A stretch of 64,000 nucleotides of DNA from an uncultured Pelagibacteraceae bacterium (GTDB taxonomy: Bacteria; Pseudomonadota; Alphaproteobacteria; Pelagibacterales; Pelagibacteraceae): assembly GCA_902606835.1 (NCBI GenBank), contig CACLHW010000003.1, forward strand, positions 1 to 64,000, written 5' to 3'. The translations under genes were made by a program, and so were the position numbers. A model generated the notes under the pieces. It saw only the letters and a program-made list of their open reading frames with translations. It made no database searches and had not been told where the DNA came from. Shown here piece after piece: positions 1 to 10,333 of the stretch; position 1 is the stretch's first letter, and the number at the start of each line of letters is the position of its first letter.

Positions 1-101
1 GAAAAAGATTATGGAAGATGTATTTCTGTCATATTAATGACTTAATTAAATGCTTTATTAAATTGAAAAGTTTATTCAAAGTTGTATAAACAACTAAGCT
101 T

Positions 102-1031
102 ATGAAAATTCTTGCTGGTACAAGTAATTCAAAACTATGTAGAGATATAGCAAGACATCTCAAACTAAAATTGGTCAATTCAAACATCACAAGATTTGCT
201 GATGGAGAAGTTTATATAGAAATTAATGAAAATATTAGAGGAAATAGTATATTTGTAGTTCAGTCGACGTCCACGCCGGCTAACGATAACCTAATGGAAC
301 TTTTAATTTGTATAGATGCCTTGAGAAGATCTTCAGCTAAAAATATTACTGCTGTTATCCCCTACTTTGGGTACGCAAGACAAGATAGAAAAGTAGTTCC
401 TAGAACTGCAATTTCAGCAAAGCTAGTTTCTAATTTAATAACCAACGCAGGTGCAAATAGAATATTAAGCGTAGATCTTCATGCTGGTCAAATTCAAGGT
501 TTCTTTGATATTCCTGTAGATAATTTATTTTCTACACCTATCTTCGCAAGACATATTAAAAAAACTAAACTAAATAATTTGATATGTGTTTCTCCCGATG
601 TAGGTGGGGTAGAAAGAACAAGAGCTTTGAGTAGAAGAATAAATTCAAGCATAGCTATTATTGATAAAAGAAGACCTACTCCAGGAAAGTCAGAAGTTAT
701 GAATATTGTTGGTAGTGTAAAAAATAAAAATTGTGTAATTGTTGATGATATAATTGATTCAGGGGGTACTATTGTTAATGCAGCTAAAGCATTAAAAGGT
801 AAGGGTGCTAAAGATGTATATGTTTATATTACACACGCAGTTTTAAGTGGTCAGGCTGTAAATAAAATAGAAAATTCCTCAATAAAAAGATTGGTAACAA
901 CAGATACAATTGATAATTCAAAAAAAATTAGAAATAGTAAAAAAATAGAAATAATTTCTATAGCTCCTATGATTTCAGAAGCTATGAAAAGAATTGCTAA
1001 CTCTACGTCAGTTTCAAGTCTTTTTAAATAA
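102..1031 (+). CDS. prs: Ribose-phosphate pyrophosphokinase
   Basis: ORF; FADGEVYIEINENIRG, YFGYARQDRK, CVIVDDIIDSGGTI (PRPP-binding) motifs. Confidence 0.97.
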   Translation: MKILAGTSNSKLCRDIARHLKLKLVNSNITRFADGEVYIEINENIRGNSIFVVQSTSTPANDNLMELLICIDALRRSSAKNITAVIPYFGYARQDRKVVPRTAISAKLVSNLITNAGANRILSVDLHAGQIQGFFDIPVDNLFSTPIFARHIKKTKLNNLICVSPDVGGVERTRALSRRINSSIAIIDKRRPTPGKSEVMNIVGSVKNKNCVIVDDIIDSGGTIVNAAKALKGKGAKDVYVYITHAVLSGQAVNKIENSSIKRLVTTDTIDNSKKIRNSKKIEIISIAPMISEAMKRIANSTSVSSLFK

Positions 1032-1080
1032 TTTTACTTGTTTTTTTTTCAAACATAATATAAAAACACCATTTCAATTT

Positions 1081-1863
1081 ATGAATATTTTAAAAGCTAC
1101 AAAAAGAACTAGTGCCTCAACAGGGCAAGTGAATAAACTAAGATCAGATGGTTTTATTCCAGCAGTATTGTATGGGGGAGAAAAAAATAATTTAAATATT
1201 TCCTTAAAAAAACTTCATTTGCAAAATTTAATAAACACTGAAACTTTTATGTCTAAAGTTTTTGACTTAGAAATTGATGGTAGTTCAGAAAAAGCTCTTC
1301 CAAGAGATGTTGCATATGATCCAATTTCGGACGAACCTATACATATTGATTTTATGAGAATTACAAAAGGTTCAAAAATAATTTTAAATATACCAGTTAA
1401 ATTTATTAACTCTGAAAAATCTCCTGGATTAAAAAAAGGAGGAGTTTTAAATATTGTAAGAAGAAAAGTTGAATTAAAATGTCCTGCCGAAAATATTCCA
1501 GATGAAATTGTAGTTGATTTAGATAATACAGAAATTAATAGTAGTCTTAAAATATCTTCCGTTAAATTACCAGAAAGCGTAATTCCGACAATTACTGATA
1601 GAGATTTTGTTATTGCAACAGTTGCGTCTCCAACAATTTTAGTAGAACCTGAAAAAACTGAAACGACTGCTGATGGAGAAGTTCCAGCAGAAGGTGCGGT
1701 TGAAGGTGCCGTTGAAGGAGAAGGTGAAGCAGCGGAAGGCAAAGAAAAAACAACTAAGCCTTCTGAAGATAAAGGTAAAGCTGCAAAATCCCCAGATGAT
1801 AAAGGGAAAGCGCCTTCAGGTGATAAAGGTAAAGCTGCCAACAAGGAAACGAAAAAAAAATAA
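1081..1863 (+). CDS. rplY: 50S ribosomal protein L25/CTC family with long low-complexity C-terminal tail
   Basis: MNILKATKRTSASTGQVNKLRSDGFIPAVLYGG start at internal ATG 1081; followed by pth as is common; tail EGAVEGAVEGEGEAAEGK...[24 protein letters not shown]. Confidence 0.93.
   Translation: MNILKATKRTSASTGQVNKLRSDGFIPAVLYGGEKNNLNISLKKLHLQNLINTETFMSKVFDLEIDGSSEKALPRDVAYDPISDEPIHIDFMRITKGSKIILNIPVKFINSEKSPGLKKGGVLNIVRRKVELKCPAENIPDEIVVDLDNTEINSSLKISSVKLPESVIPTITDRDFVIATVASPTILVEPEKTETTADGEVPAEGAVEGAVEGEGEAAEGKEKTTKPSEDKGKAAKSPDDKGKAPSGDKGKAANKETKKK
1782..1827 (+). repeat. Donor copy (within rplY tail) of the 46-bp inverted repeat found in hemF
   Basis: In-frame coding sequence of the [14 protein letters not shown] tail; reverse complement present at 7331-7376. 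Confidence 0.95.
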
Positions 1864-1875
1864 AAGGTTTATTAT

Positions 1876-2433
1876 ATGTTGCTTTTTGTAGGTCTAGGAA
1901 ACCCTAATCCAAATAATGTTGATAATCGACACAATGTGGGTTTTTTTGTAATAGATGCTCTTAACAAAAAATTTAAATTATCAAAGCAAAAACCAAAATT
2001 TAAAGGACTTCTTACTACAGGTAGAATAAACGAACAAAAAGTTTATGCTATAAAACCTCTTACATTTATGAATAGCTCTGGCGTATGTATAAAAGAACTA
2101 ATTGAATATTTTAAAATAGATGTAAAAGATGTTTTTGTCTTTCACGATGACATGGATATTGATCTTGGAAAAGTAAAAGTAAAGGTTGGAGGAAGTAGTG
2201 CTGGACATAATGGAATCGATTCCATTGATAAAAATATAGGAAAAAATTATTCACGTGTAAGAATTGGAATAGGGAGACCCCAAAAAAATTCAGAAGCAGT
2301 TGATCATGTATTAGATAATTTTTCTTCAGATGAAAAATCTAGCGTAGAGGAAGTAACTAAAAATATAATAGAATCAATATCATTTTTAATCAATAAAGAT
2401 TTAGGTCTTTTTTCAAGCAAAATTAACCAGTAA
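1876..2433 (+). CDS. pth: Peptidyl-tRNA hydrolase
   Basis: VGLGNPNPNNVDNRHNVGF, PLTFMNSSG, HDDMDIDLGKVKVK. Confidence 0.96.
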   Translation: MLLFVGLGNPNPNNVDNRHNVGFFVIDALNKKFKLSKQKPKFKGLLTTGRINEQKVYAIKPLTFMNSSGVCIKELIEYFKIDVKDVFVFHDDMDIDLGKVKVKVGGSSAGHNGIDSIDKNIGKNYSRVRIGIGRPQKNSEAVDHVLDNFSSDEKSSVEEVTKNIIESISFLINKDLGLFSSKINQ

Positions 2434-2438
2434 CGATA

Positions 2439-3512
2439 ATGGGTTTTAAATGTGGAATTGTTGGGCTACCCAATGTTGGTAAGTCCACTTTATTTAATGC
2501 GCTTACAACTTCAAAAAAAGCCCAAGCTGAAAATTTTCCTTTTTGCACAATTGATCCTAATGTTGGAATAGTTGCTGTTCCTGATGAAAGATTAAATAAA
2601 ATATCTTTGATATCAAAATCAGTAAAAAAAATTAATGCAGCAATTACTTTTGTGGATATTGCTGGTCTTGTAAAAGGCGCTTCTAAAGGAGAAGGATTGG
2701 GAAATAAATTTCTTTCTCACGTTCGGGAAGTAGATACTATTATTCACCTGACTCGATGTTTTGATTCAGAAAAAATACAAAATGTAAATAAAGATGTAGA
2801 TCCTTTAAGAGATCTAGAAATTATTGAAACTGAAATTTTATTATCAGACTTAGAATCTCTTCAAAAAAGACTAGAAAAAAATAACAAAAAAAAATTAGAA
2901 AAAGATGAATTAAACTTTTTAGAAGAGTGTCTTAAATTAATCAGCAATGGGAAAAAACCAGATGAGTTAAAAAAAAAATATAGTAAAGATTTGATAAAAA
3001 AATCAGCTCTTTTATCGCTTAAGCCAAGAATAATTGTATGTAATGTTGATGAAAAAAGCTTACCTAATGGCAATAAATACTCTGAGGCTTGTAAAAAAAA
3101 ATTTCCTAAAGAGAGTATAATTATTGTTTGTGCTGATATTGAAGATCAAATTATGGGTCTTCAAACGATAGATAGAAAAGATTTTATGTTAGAATCTGGA
3201 ATTAAAAGCACAGGTTTAGATAATCTAATAAAAACAGGTTATAATGCTCTTGGTCTTAGTACTTTTTTTACTTCAGGCCCTGAGGAAAGTAGAGCTTGGA
3301 CTATTGAAAAAAACTCAAAAGCTGTTGATGCTGCAGGCGTAATTCATTCTGATTTTAAGAAAAAGTTTATAAGGGCTGAAACAGTAACTCATCAAGACTT
3401 TATAAAATATAAAGGTTTTAACGAATGTAAAAATGTAGGTAAATTAAGACTTGAAGGCAAAGAGTATTTAGTTAATGACGGTGATGTAATGTTTTTTAGA
3501 ATAGGAAGTTAA
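2439..3512 (+). CDS. ychF: Redox-regulated ATPase/GTPase YchF (Obg family)
   Basis: GIVGLPNVGKSTLFNALT, FCTIDPNVGIVAVPD, DIAGLVKGASKGEGLGNKFL. Confidence 0.97.
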   Translation: MGFKCGIVGLPNVGKSTLFNALTTSKKAQAENFPFCTIDPNVGIVAVPDERLNKISLISKSVKKINAAITFVDIAGLVKGASKGEGLGNKFLSHVREVDTIIHLTRCFDSEKIQNVNKDVDPLRDLEIIETEILLSDLESLQKRLEKNNKKKLEKDELNFLEECLKLISNGKKPDELKKKYSKDLIKKSALLSLKPRIIVCNVDEKSLPNGNKYSEACKKKFPKESIIIVCADIEDQIMGLQTIDRKDFMLESGIKSTGLDNLIKTGYNALGLSTFFTSGPEESRAWTIEKNSKAVDAAGVIHSDFKKKFIRAETVTHQDFIKYKGFNECKNVGKLRLEGKEYLVNDGDVMFFRIGS

Positions 3513-3513
3513 A

Positions 3514-4404
3514 TCATTTAAAAGTTTTAGGGTCTTCTCCTTCGTATTCTGTTACAGTTTTTTCAATTTTATCAAAAGCTTCTTCTTCTTCTGGTTCTTC
3601 TTTTGAGCCAAAACGAGACCATACTTTTTGTTTGCTCATATAAACTAATGTGAACAGTATGATCAAATAAATTATAACTTTAAAACCCATTCTATGTTGT
3701 GCTTCCAAATGTGGTTCGGATGCCCAAACTAAAAATGCTGTTACATCTTTTGACATTTGTGCTGTTGTTGCTTGTGTACCATCAGAATATTCAACAATCC
3801 CATCAGAAATTGGTGCTGACATTTTAATTTTATTTCCAGGCATAAATTTGTTGTAATAAACCCCATCATCTAATTCAAAACCCGCAGGAGCTTCTTCGTA
3901 ACCTAAAAGAAGCGAATAAATATAATCAGCTCCACCTGCCCTTGCTTTTGCTAAAACAGACATATCAGGTGGATATGCACCTCCATTAGCTGCTGTTGCA
4001 GCTTGGACATTAGGAAAAGGTTTTACAAATTTATCTGATAATCTCGCTGGTCTCATAAACATTTCCCCATCGCTATTAGGTCCATCTTCTACTTCAAATT
4101 GAGACGCAATAGCCTTGGCTTCTTCAACGGAAAACTCAGGACCTCCCTTTTCAGATAAATTTCTATAACTTAAATGTTGTACAGAGTGGCAACCGGCGCA
4201 AACTTCTTGGTAGACTTGATAACCTCTTTGAAGCGAAGCACGGTCAAATGTTCCAAAAATTCCTTTAAAACTCCAATCTGTATTTAAATAATTTGTATTT
4301 GCTCCGTGCGAATGTTGTTCATCAGCAAAGGACAAAGTGGTAATTATTGAAATTAAAATTGTTAAAATTATTCTATTTAAAAGACCTAACATCATCACCT
4401 TCAT
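3514..4404 (-). CDS. petC: Cytochrome c1, bc1 complex
   Basis: [15 protein letters not shown] heme site, C-terminal TM; start chosen at internal Met (ORF open to 4434). Confidence 0.94.
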   Translation of the reverse strand: MKVMMLGLLNRIILTILISIITTLSFADEQHSHGANTNYLNTDWSFKGIFGTFDRASLQRGYQVYQEVCAGCHSVQHLSYRNLSEKGGPEFSVEEAKAIASQFEVEDGPNSDGEMFMRPARLSDKFVKPFPNVQAATAANGGAYPPDMSVLAKARAGGADYIYSLLLGYEEAPAGFELDDGVYYNKFMPGNKIKMSAPISDGIVEYSDGTQATTAQMSKDVTAFLVWASEPHLEAQHRMGFKVIIYLIILFTLVYMSKQKVWSRFGSKEEPEEEEAFDKIEKTVTEYEGEDPKTFK

Positions 4405-5659
4405 ATTGCCCTGCTGCTTTTTTAAACTTATCAATTAAGCCAGGTTTATCTAAAACTGGATCGGAAATGCTCATTGGTAATGGATCTGTTTTTTCATAAC
4501 GTCCAAGAACGGGTAGTAATATTAAAAAATGAATAAAATAATACGCTGTTGCTATTCTCGATAAAATTAAATAAATTCCTTCAGGAGGTTTTGCTCCTAG
4601 GTATCCTAATAAAATCACTGTAGCCACCAAAACCCAGAAAAACTTTCTATATAGTGGTCTAAATGTTGAAGATCTAACTTTTGATGTATCGAGCCATGGT
4701 AACAAAACTAATACAAAAATTGCAGCAAACATAAAGATAACTCCTCCAAGTTTGCTAGGTATAGCTCTTAAAATTGCATAAAAAGGTAATAGATACCACT
4801 CAGGAACAATGTGCGTTGGAGTTACTAATGGATTAGCTTCAATGTAATTATCTGGATGTCCTAAAGCATTTGGTGCAAAAAATACAAACCAAAAAAATAT
4901 AATTATAAAAACTAATAAAGCAGTTATATCTTTCATGACCATATATGGATGAAATGGCATAGTTTCGTTACTATTTTTCTTAACATCAATTCCTGTTGGG
5001 TTGTTATTTCCTGGAACGTGTAGAGCCCAAATATGAAGTATAATTAAACCAAAAATTAAAAATGGAAGTAAATAATGTAAAGCATAAAACCTTGTCAAAG
5101 TTGGATTGTCGACAGCATATCCTCCCCAAAGCCATGTTGTAATACTTTCTCCAACTAAAGGTATTGCGCTAAATAAGTTTGTAATTACTGTTGCACCCCA
5201 AAAACTCATTTGCCCCCACGGCAAAACGTAACCCATAAACGCTGTTGCCATCATTAATAAATAAATTATAACACCAATTATCCAGATAACTTCTCTAGGT
5301 GCTTTATATGAACCATAAAATAATCCTCTAAAAATATGAATGTAAACTGCTAAAAAAAACATTGAAGCTCCATTTGCATGAACATATCTTAATAACCAGC
5401 CATAATTTACATCTCTCATTATATGTTCGATGCTTTCAAAAGCATGGTCTGTGTGCGCTACGTAATGCATACCAAGAATTACTCCAGTTACAATTTGAGT
5501 AATTAGACAAAAAGTTAGTATGCCTCCAAATGTCCACCAATAATTTAAATTTTTAGGTGTTGGGTATTCTTTTAAATGGTGTGAAAGAGACAGAAGTGGC
5601 AACCTAGAGTCAAACCATTTAGCAATTTTTGATTTTGGAATATATTTTGTTTCGCTCAT
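4373..5659 (-). CDS. petB: Cytochrome b, bc1 complex
   Basis: [38 protein letters not shown]; adjacent to Rieske and cyt c1. Confidence 0.97.
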   Translation of the reverse strand: MSETKYIPKSKIAKWFDSRLPLLSLSHHLKEYPTPKNLNYWWTFGGILTFCLITQIVTGVILGMHYVAHTDHAFESIEHIMRDVNYGWLLRYVHANGASMFFLAVYIHIFRGLFYGSYKAPREVIWIIGVIIYLLMMATAFMGYVLPWGQMSFWGATVITNLFSAIPLVGESITTWLWGGYAVDNPTLTRFYALHYLLPFLIFGLIILHIWALHVPGNNNPTGIDVKKNSNETMPFHPYMVMKDITALLVFIIIFFWFVFFAPNALGHPDNYIEANPLVTPTHIVPEWYLLPFYAILRAIPSKLGGVIFMFAAIFVLVLLPWLDTSKVRSSTFRPLYRKFFWVLVATVILLGYLGAKPPEGIYLILSRIATAYYFIHFLILLPVLGRYEKTDPLPMSISDPVLDKPGLIDKFKKAAGQYEGDDVRSFK

Positions 5660-5666
5660 TTTAAAA

Positions 5667-6179
5667 TTACCCTATCTTAATTGTATTATTATCAACAAAT
5701 TCATACTTGGGTATTTCTAAGTTTGTTGGCGCCGGTCCTTTTCTAATTCTTCCGGATGTGTCATAATGTGAACCATGACATGGGCAGAACCAAGCGTTAA
5801 AATCTCCTTTATCTGCTAATGGTACGCAACCTAAATGAGTGCAAACACCTACCATAACTAACCACTCGGGATTTTTTGCTCTATCAGAATCCTTTTCAGG
5901 ATGTTTTAAATCTTTTAAATCAACTGCTGCAGCTTCATCAATTTCTTTTTTTGTTCTTCTTCTAATAAAAATTGGTTTTCCTCTCCATAAGACTGTTATT
6001 GTTTTTCCAGGTTCAACACTACTAACATCGACTTCTGTAGTTGATAAAGCTTTAACAGATGAATCTGGATTCATTTGATCAATAAGTGGCCAAATAGCTG
6101 CACCTATGCCTACCGCACCAATCGTATAAGTTGCTGTAAATAGAAAATTTCTTCTTTTTGGCGTAGTTTCTTTACTCAT
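5667..6179 (-). CDS. petA: Ubiquinol-cytochrome c reductase Rieske iron-sulfur subunit
   Basis: CTHLGC and CPCHGSHYD [2Fe-2S] motifs, N-terminal RRNFL Tat-like anchor. Confidence 0.97.
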   Translation of the reverse strand: MSKETTPKRRNFLFTATYTIGAVGIGAAIWPLIDQMNPDSSVKALSTTEVDVSSVEPGKTITVLWRGKPIFIRRRTKKEIDEAAAVDLKDLKHPEKDSDRAKNPEWLVMVGVCTHLGCVPLADKGDFNAWFCPCHGSHYDTSGRIRKGPAPTNLEIPKYEFVDNNTIKIG

Positions 6180-6278
6180 AATATATGAAGCTTTTGTTTA
6201 ATATATAATATTAATTAATTATAATTAATATAAATTTACCAGGGTCAGAATGACACACAATTTAATACACAACTAAAA

Positions 6279-6728
6279 ATGTTTAATATTGCTCTATATC
6301 AACCCGATATACCTCAAAACACAGCTGCAATAATTCGTTTGTGTTCTTGTTTTAATGCAACCCTTGAAATAATTGAACCATGCGGTTTTTATCTAAATGA
6401 CAAAAGATTAAAAAGAGTCGCTATGGATTATTTGGATAAAACTAAAATAATAACATACAAATCCTACGAAGATTTTGTTATTAAAAAAAAAAAATCAAGA
6501 ATAATATTAATGACTACAAAAGCTAAAAAAAATTACAGCAGTTTTAAATTTAAAAAAAGGGATACTTTGCTTTTTGGTAGAGAAAGTGAAGGTGTTCCAA
6601 AAATTGTACATAAGAGTTCTTCTTACAGATTAAAAATACCTTTAAAAAAAAATACAAGATCTCTTAACGTGGGTATGGCAGCTGCCATAACTTTATCAGA
6701 AGCTCTAAGACAGAATTATTGTTTATGA
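6279..6728 (+). CDS. trmL: tRNA (cytidine(34)-2'-O)-methyltransferase, SPOUT family
   Basis: MFNIALYQPDIPQNTAAIIRLCSC; LLFGRESEGVP; RSLNVGMAAAITLSEALRQ. Confidence 0.92.
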   Translation: MFNIALYQPDIPQNTAAIIRLCSCFNATLEIIEPCGFYLNDKRLKRVAMDYLDKTKIITYKSYEDFVIKKKKSRIILMTTKAKKNYSSFKFKKRDTLLFGRESEGVPKIVHKSSSYRLKIPLKKNTRSLNVGMAAAITLSEALRQNYCL

Positions 6729-7574
6729 AAATAAAAGAAAAACAAAATCTAGCAAAAAAATGGTTTATTAATTTACAAAATATTATTACTAATAATATTG
6801 AAGAATTAGAAGAGGAGTTTGGTTCTAAAACAAAATTTAAAAAAAAAAAATGGAAACATGGTGAGTTTAGAATCATAAGAGGAAAAGTTATTGAAAAAGG
6901 TGGTGTTGCATTTTCAAATGTTAAAGGTAAATTTTCTAGAGAATTTGCAAATAAAATTCCGGGAACAAAGAATAATACCAATTTTTGGTCATCTGGAGTT
7001 TCGGTAGTACTTCACCCAAAAAATCCGAAGGTGCCTGCAATGCATTTTAATACAAGATTTATTTGTACAACAAAAAATTGGTTTGGGGGTGGTATGGATG
7101 TAACACCTTGTCTTGCTGATAATAAAGAAAAAGAATATTTCCACAAAACATTAAAAGTAATGTGCGATCTACATGATAAAAAGTATTACCCTAGATATAA
7201 AAAATGGTGTGATAAGTATTTTTATTTATCACATAGAAATGAATCTCGAGGTATAGGTGGTATCTTTTTTGATTATAAAATGGATAATTGGGAAAAAGAT
7301 TTTTTATTTGTTAAAGATGTTGGTATTACTTTTATCACCTGAAGGCGCTTTCCCTTTATCATCTGGGGATTTTGCAAATTTAGTTAAAAAAATTATAAGA
7401 AAAAAAATGTTTTATAAATGGACTAAAAAAGAGAAAAAAATTCAACAAATAAAAAGAGGAAGGTATGTCGAATTTAATTTATTATATGATAGAGGTACGA
7501 AATTTGGATTAAACAGCGGAGGTAATCCAGAGGCAATATTAATGTCTATGCCACCAACTGCTGACTGGGAGTAA
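6725..7574 (+). pseudogene. hemF: Coproporphyrinogen III oxidase (aerobic), split by a frameshifting 46-bp insertion
   Basis: N-terminal part ends 7342 ([39 protein letters not shown]); C-terminal part [39 protein letters not shown] continues in the +1 frame to 7574; foreign 46 bp at 7331-7376. Confidence 0.88.
7331..7376 (-). repeat. 46-bp exact inverted copy of rplY 1782-1827
   Basis: tttatcacctgaaggcgctttccctttatcatctggggattttgca is the exact reverse complement of rplY 1782-1827 (base-by-base comparison); mismatches immediately flank both ends. Confidence 0.97.
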
Positions 7575-7577
7575 TTT

Positions 7578-8054
7578 ATGGAAAAAGAACCGATAACGTC
7601 AGAAGGACTAAAAAAAATAAAAAAAGAATTAGAAGAATTAAAAAATATTAAGCGTCCAAAAATTATACAAGCAATTGCAGAGGCTAGAGCTCACGGCGAT
7701 TTAAAAGAAAATGCTGAATATCATGCAGCAAAAGAAGAGCAAGCAAAAATTGAAAGTAGAGTTTTAGAAATAAATGATCTTATTGCAAGGGCAAATGTAA
7801 TCGATGTAACTAAATTTGAAAAAAAAGATAATGTGATTTTTGGATCTACAGTTATTCTAATAAATTTAGAAACAAAAGAAAAAAAAACTTATAAAATAGT
7901 TGGAAAAGATGAAGCAGATATATCAAAAAGTTATATTTATTTTAAATCACCTATTGGAAAAGCGTTAATAGGAAAAAATAAAAAAGAAATAGTGACAGTG
8001 GTTACTCCTTCCGGAGAAAAAAATTTTGAAATAAACGAGGTTAAATACATTTAA
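7578..8054 (+). CDS. greA: Transcription elongation factor GreA
   Basis: PITSEGLKKIKKELEELKNIKRPKIIQAIAEARAHGDLKENAEYHAAKEEQ. Confidence 0.97.
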   Translation: MEKEPITSEGLKKIKKELEELKNIKRPKIIQAIAEARAHGDLKENAEYHAAKEEQAKIESRVLEINDLIARANVIDVTKFEKKDNVIFGSTVILINLETKEKKTYKIVGKDEADISKSYIYFKSPIGKALIGKNKKEIVTVVTPSGEKNFEINEVKYI

Positions 8055-8056
8055 CT

Positions 8057-9349
8057 CTAATGTATCTTTTCCAGGGATTTTTCTAATAAACGTTTATCCA
8101 TAGAAAAATTATTTTGTATCCATTTTTCTTCAAGCATTTTAAGTTTTTTACCTAGCTCCTGGCCAGATTCAAACCCGTAGCTTTTTAAATAATCTCCTGA
8201 AATTGGAAATTTAGGAATTTTACAGTTAATTGCATATTTAAAAATTTTTTCAGCATCAGAACTTTTAATTCCTTTTTTTGAACAAAATGAAAAAAGCAGC
8301 AAATCAATAATATTATCTTTTCCTAAAAAATAAATTTCTTTTTTTATATTTTTTTCTTCAAAAAATTTTTTTATTTTTAATTTTTCCATATTTTTTGATA
8401 TATTTTTGAATCTATTTTTTACTTCGTTAGATACTTTGTATTTATGGCAAAAATACTCGTAATCATTAGATTCATCTAATATTAGTGAAGCTAATATTAG
8501 ACAATAATCATATTTAATTTTTATATCCATGCTTAGACTGTTTATCGTTTTAATTCTTTTATAATTTTTAAATTGAGGAAAAATATTTAAAATAATCTCT
8601 CTAGATTCTTCTTGAGAAAATAAATCATGTAAATTTTCGAGTTTGATAATTTTTTTAAGTTCTACAAAAATTCTTTCATTTGAAATTTTATTTAATCCAT
8701 TTATATTTTTTTTTATTAATTTTATAATATTTGGATCTAACTTATTTTTACTATATTGCAAAAAAAATCTAAAATATCTTAAGATTCTTAAATAATCTTC
8801 TTGTATACGTTCTTCAGTAGAACCAATGAATTTTATCTTTCCTTCTTTTAAATCTAATGTTCCATTTAATGGATCAAAAATACGTCCTTCAATATCAGCG
8901 TATATTGCATTTATAGTAAAATCCCTTCTCGCGGCATCTTGTTCCCAATCCTCTGTAAATTCCACATTAGCATGTCTGCCATCCGTTGTTATATCTTTTC
9001 GTAAAGTTGTGATTTCAAATTTTTTTTTATTTAAAATGGCTGTTACGGTTCCATGCGACAGCCCAGTATCAATAACTTTAATATTATGCTGATGGAGTTT
9101 TTTTTTTACTTCTTCGGGTGTAATTGTTGTAGCTAAATCAATATCATCTATTTTTTCTCCTGATAAAGCTTTTCTAACACACCCTCCAACATACCTAACT
9201 TTGGTGTCTTCCCCCAACTCATTAAGATAAGAAAAAATAATCTGAGCTTCTTTTATATTTTCTAAAACTTTTACACTTTTTTCTGATCCAAATTTTTTAT
9301 AAAAAAAGCGATCAGCCTGTGAAACAATTTTTTTTATTTTTTTAAACAT
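8057..9349 (-). CDS. CCA tRNA nucleotidyltransferase / poly(A) polymerase family
   Basis: VRYVGGCVRKALSGEKIDDIDLATTITPEEV; RRDFTINAIYAD. Confidence 0.94.
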   Translation of the reverse strand: MFKKIKKIVSQADRFFYKKFGSEKSVKVLENIKEAQIIFSYLNELGEDTKVRYVGGCVRKALSGEKIDDIDLATTITPEEVKKKLHQHNIKVIDTGLSHGTVTAILNKKKFEITTLRKDITTDGRHANVEFTEDWEQDAARRDFTINAIYADIEGRIFDPLNGTLDLKEGKIKFIGSTEERIQEDYLRILRYFRFFLQYSKNKLDPNIIKLIKKNINGLNKISNERIFVELKKIIKLENLHDLFSQEESREIILNIFPQFKNYKRIKTINSLSMDIKIKYDYCLILASLILDESNDYEYFCHKYKVSNEVKNRFKNISKNMEKLKIKKFFEEKNIKKEIYFLGKDNIIDLLLFSFCSKKGIKSSDAEKIFKYAINCKIPKFPISGDYLKSYGFESGQELGKKLKMLEEKWIQNNFSMDKRLLEKSLEKIH

Positions 9350-9353
9350 TTCT

Positions 9354-9427
9354 TGGCTGGGGCGCTAGGATTCGAACCTAGGATGGTGGTACCAAAAACC
9401 ACTGCCTTACCGCTTGGCTACGCCCCA
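9354..9427 (-). tRNA. tRNA-Gln (anticodon UUG), CCA encoded
   Basis: Reverse complement tggggcgtagccaagcggtaaggcagtggtttttggtaccaccatcctaggttcgaatcctagcgccccagcca folds as cloverleaf; loop TTTTGGT. Confidence 0.95.
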
Positions 9428-9461
9428 AATTAAGTTTGAGATATACCACAAATGATTTATT

Positions 9462-10325
9462 TTATATAGTTTTTGATACTACACTCCAATACTTTGGATA
9501 TTTTAACCTTACCATTTTTTTCGCAGAAATCGCTTGGACTCTATTAGAAAATATTCCAATGCAAGCTGAGCCAGAGCCAGTAATTCTTGAAAAAATACAA
9601 CCATTTTGTGATTTAATATATCCAATGGTTTTTTCTATTTTTGGATAAATTTTAACTACTGTATTTTCAAGATCGTTTCTTTCATTTTTTAAGTAGTTAA
9701 TCAGCTTTTTTCTATTTTGTTTATTATTAAATGATTTAAATTTTGATGAACTTATTTTTTTATTTTTCTTAAATATATTTTTAGTTGAACAAATTATATT
9801 AGGGTAAACTATAAGCAAATTAAGTCTGAACTTTTGGTTTAATCTAGATATATGATTTTTAGTTCCATTTAAGAAAGTATTTTTTTTTTCTAAGTTAATG
9901 GGCACATCAAAACCAATTTTTTTGGCTAAGTTTATTAGATTGGCTTTGTTTAAATTAAGTTTCATTTTTTCATTAAAAAAATTCAATAAACTAGCAGCAT
10001 TTGATGATGCTCCCCCTAAACCAGCCCCGTGTGGTATGTTTTTTTTAATATCTATTTTGAATGATCTATTTTTAATTAATTTTTCTTTTCTAAGTAGACT
10101 TAAAGTTTTTGTAATAGTATTTGAATTTTTATTAACTCCATATTTAAATTTACCAGAAAAAGTTATTATATCTTTATGCTTTTTAATTTCAGATATAAAT
10201 ATTGAATCATATAAATCACAAAAAGTAATTAAAGATTCTAAATTGTGGTATCCATTCTTTAGTTTTTTAATAACTTTTAATGATAAATTAATTTTACAAT
10301 AGCTCTTTATCTTAAAATTTTTCAC
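9462..10325 (-). CDS. ispE: 4-diphosphocytidyl-2-C-methyl-D-erythritol kinase
   Basis: SYCKINLSLKVIKKLKNGYHNLESLITFCDLYD; PHGAGLGGASSNAA (GHMP kinase). Confidence 0.93.
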   Translation of the reverse strand: MKNFKIKSYCKINLSLKVIKKLKNGYHNLESLITFCDLYDSIFISEIKKHKDIITFSGKFKYGVNKNSNTITKTLSLLRKEKLIKNRSFKIDIKKNIPHGAGLGGASSNAASLLNFFNEKMKLNLNKANLINLAKKIGFDVPINLEKKNTFLNGTKNHISRLNQKFRLNLLIVYPNIICSTKNIFKKNKKISSSKFKSFNNKQNRKKLINYLKNERNDLENTVVKIYPKIEKTIGYIKSQNGCIFSRITGSGSACIGIFSNRVQAISAKKMVRLKYPKYWSVVSKTI

Positions 10326-10333
10326 TAAATTAA

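Noticed and set aside
1-101. Possible gene fragment before prs
   Set aside because: No open frame with recognisable protein; treated as intergenic/promoter.
1215-1844. 209-aa minus-strand ORF antisense to rplY
   Set aside because: Low-complexity mirror of the L25 coding sequence; no recognisable domain. Its [15 protein letters not shown] string matches the hemF-region ORF only because of the 46-bp inverted copy, not because of protein homology.
6190-6240. Palindromic AT tract (attaattataattaat) between petA and trmL
   Set aside because: Pure A/T sequence in a very AT-rich genome; symmetry has little information. Likely just promoter-rich DNA.
7257-7574. 105-aa ORF as an independent gene
   Set aside because: Its C-terminal half is clearly the displaced HemF C-terminus; the N-terminal half is out-of-frame hemF plus the insert.
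9898-10302. 134-aa plus-strand ORF opposite ispE
   Set aside because: Antisense of a well-supported gene; hydrophobic composition expected from reverse-frame AT-rich sequence.
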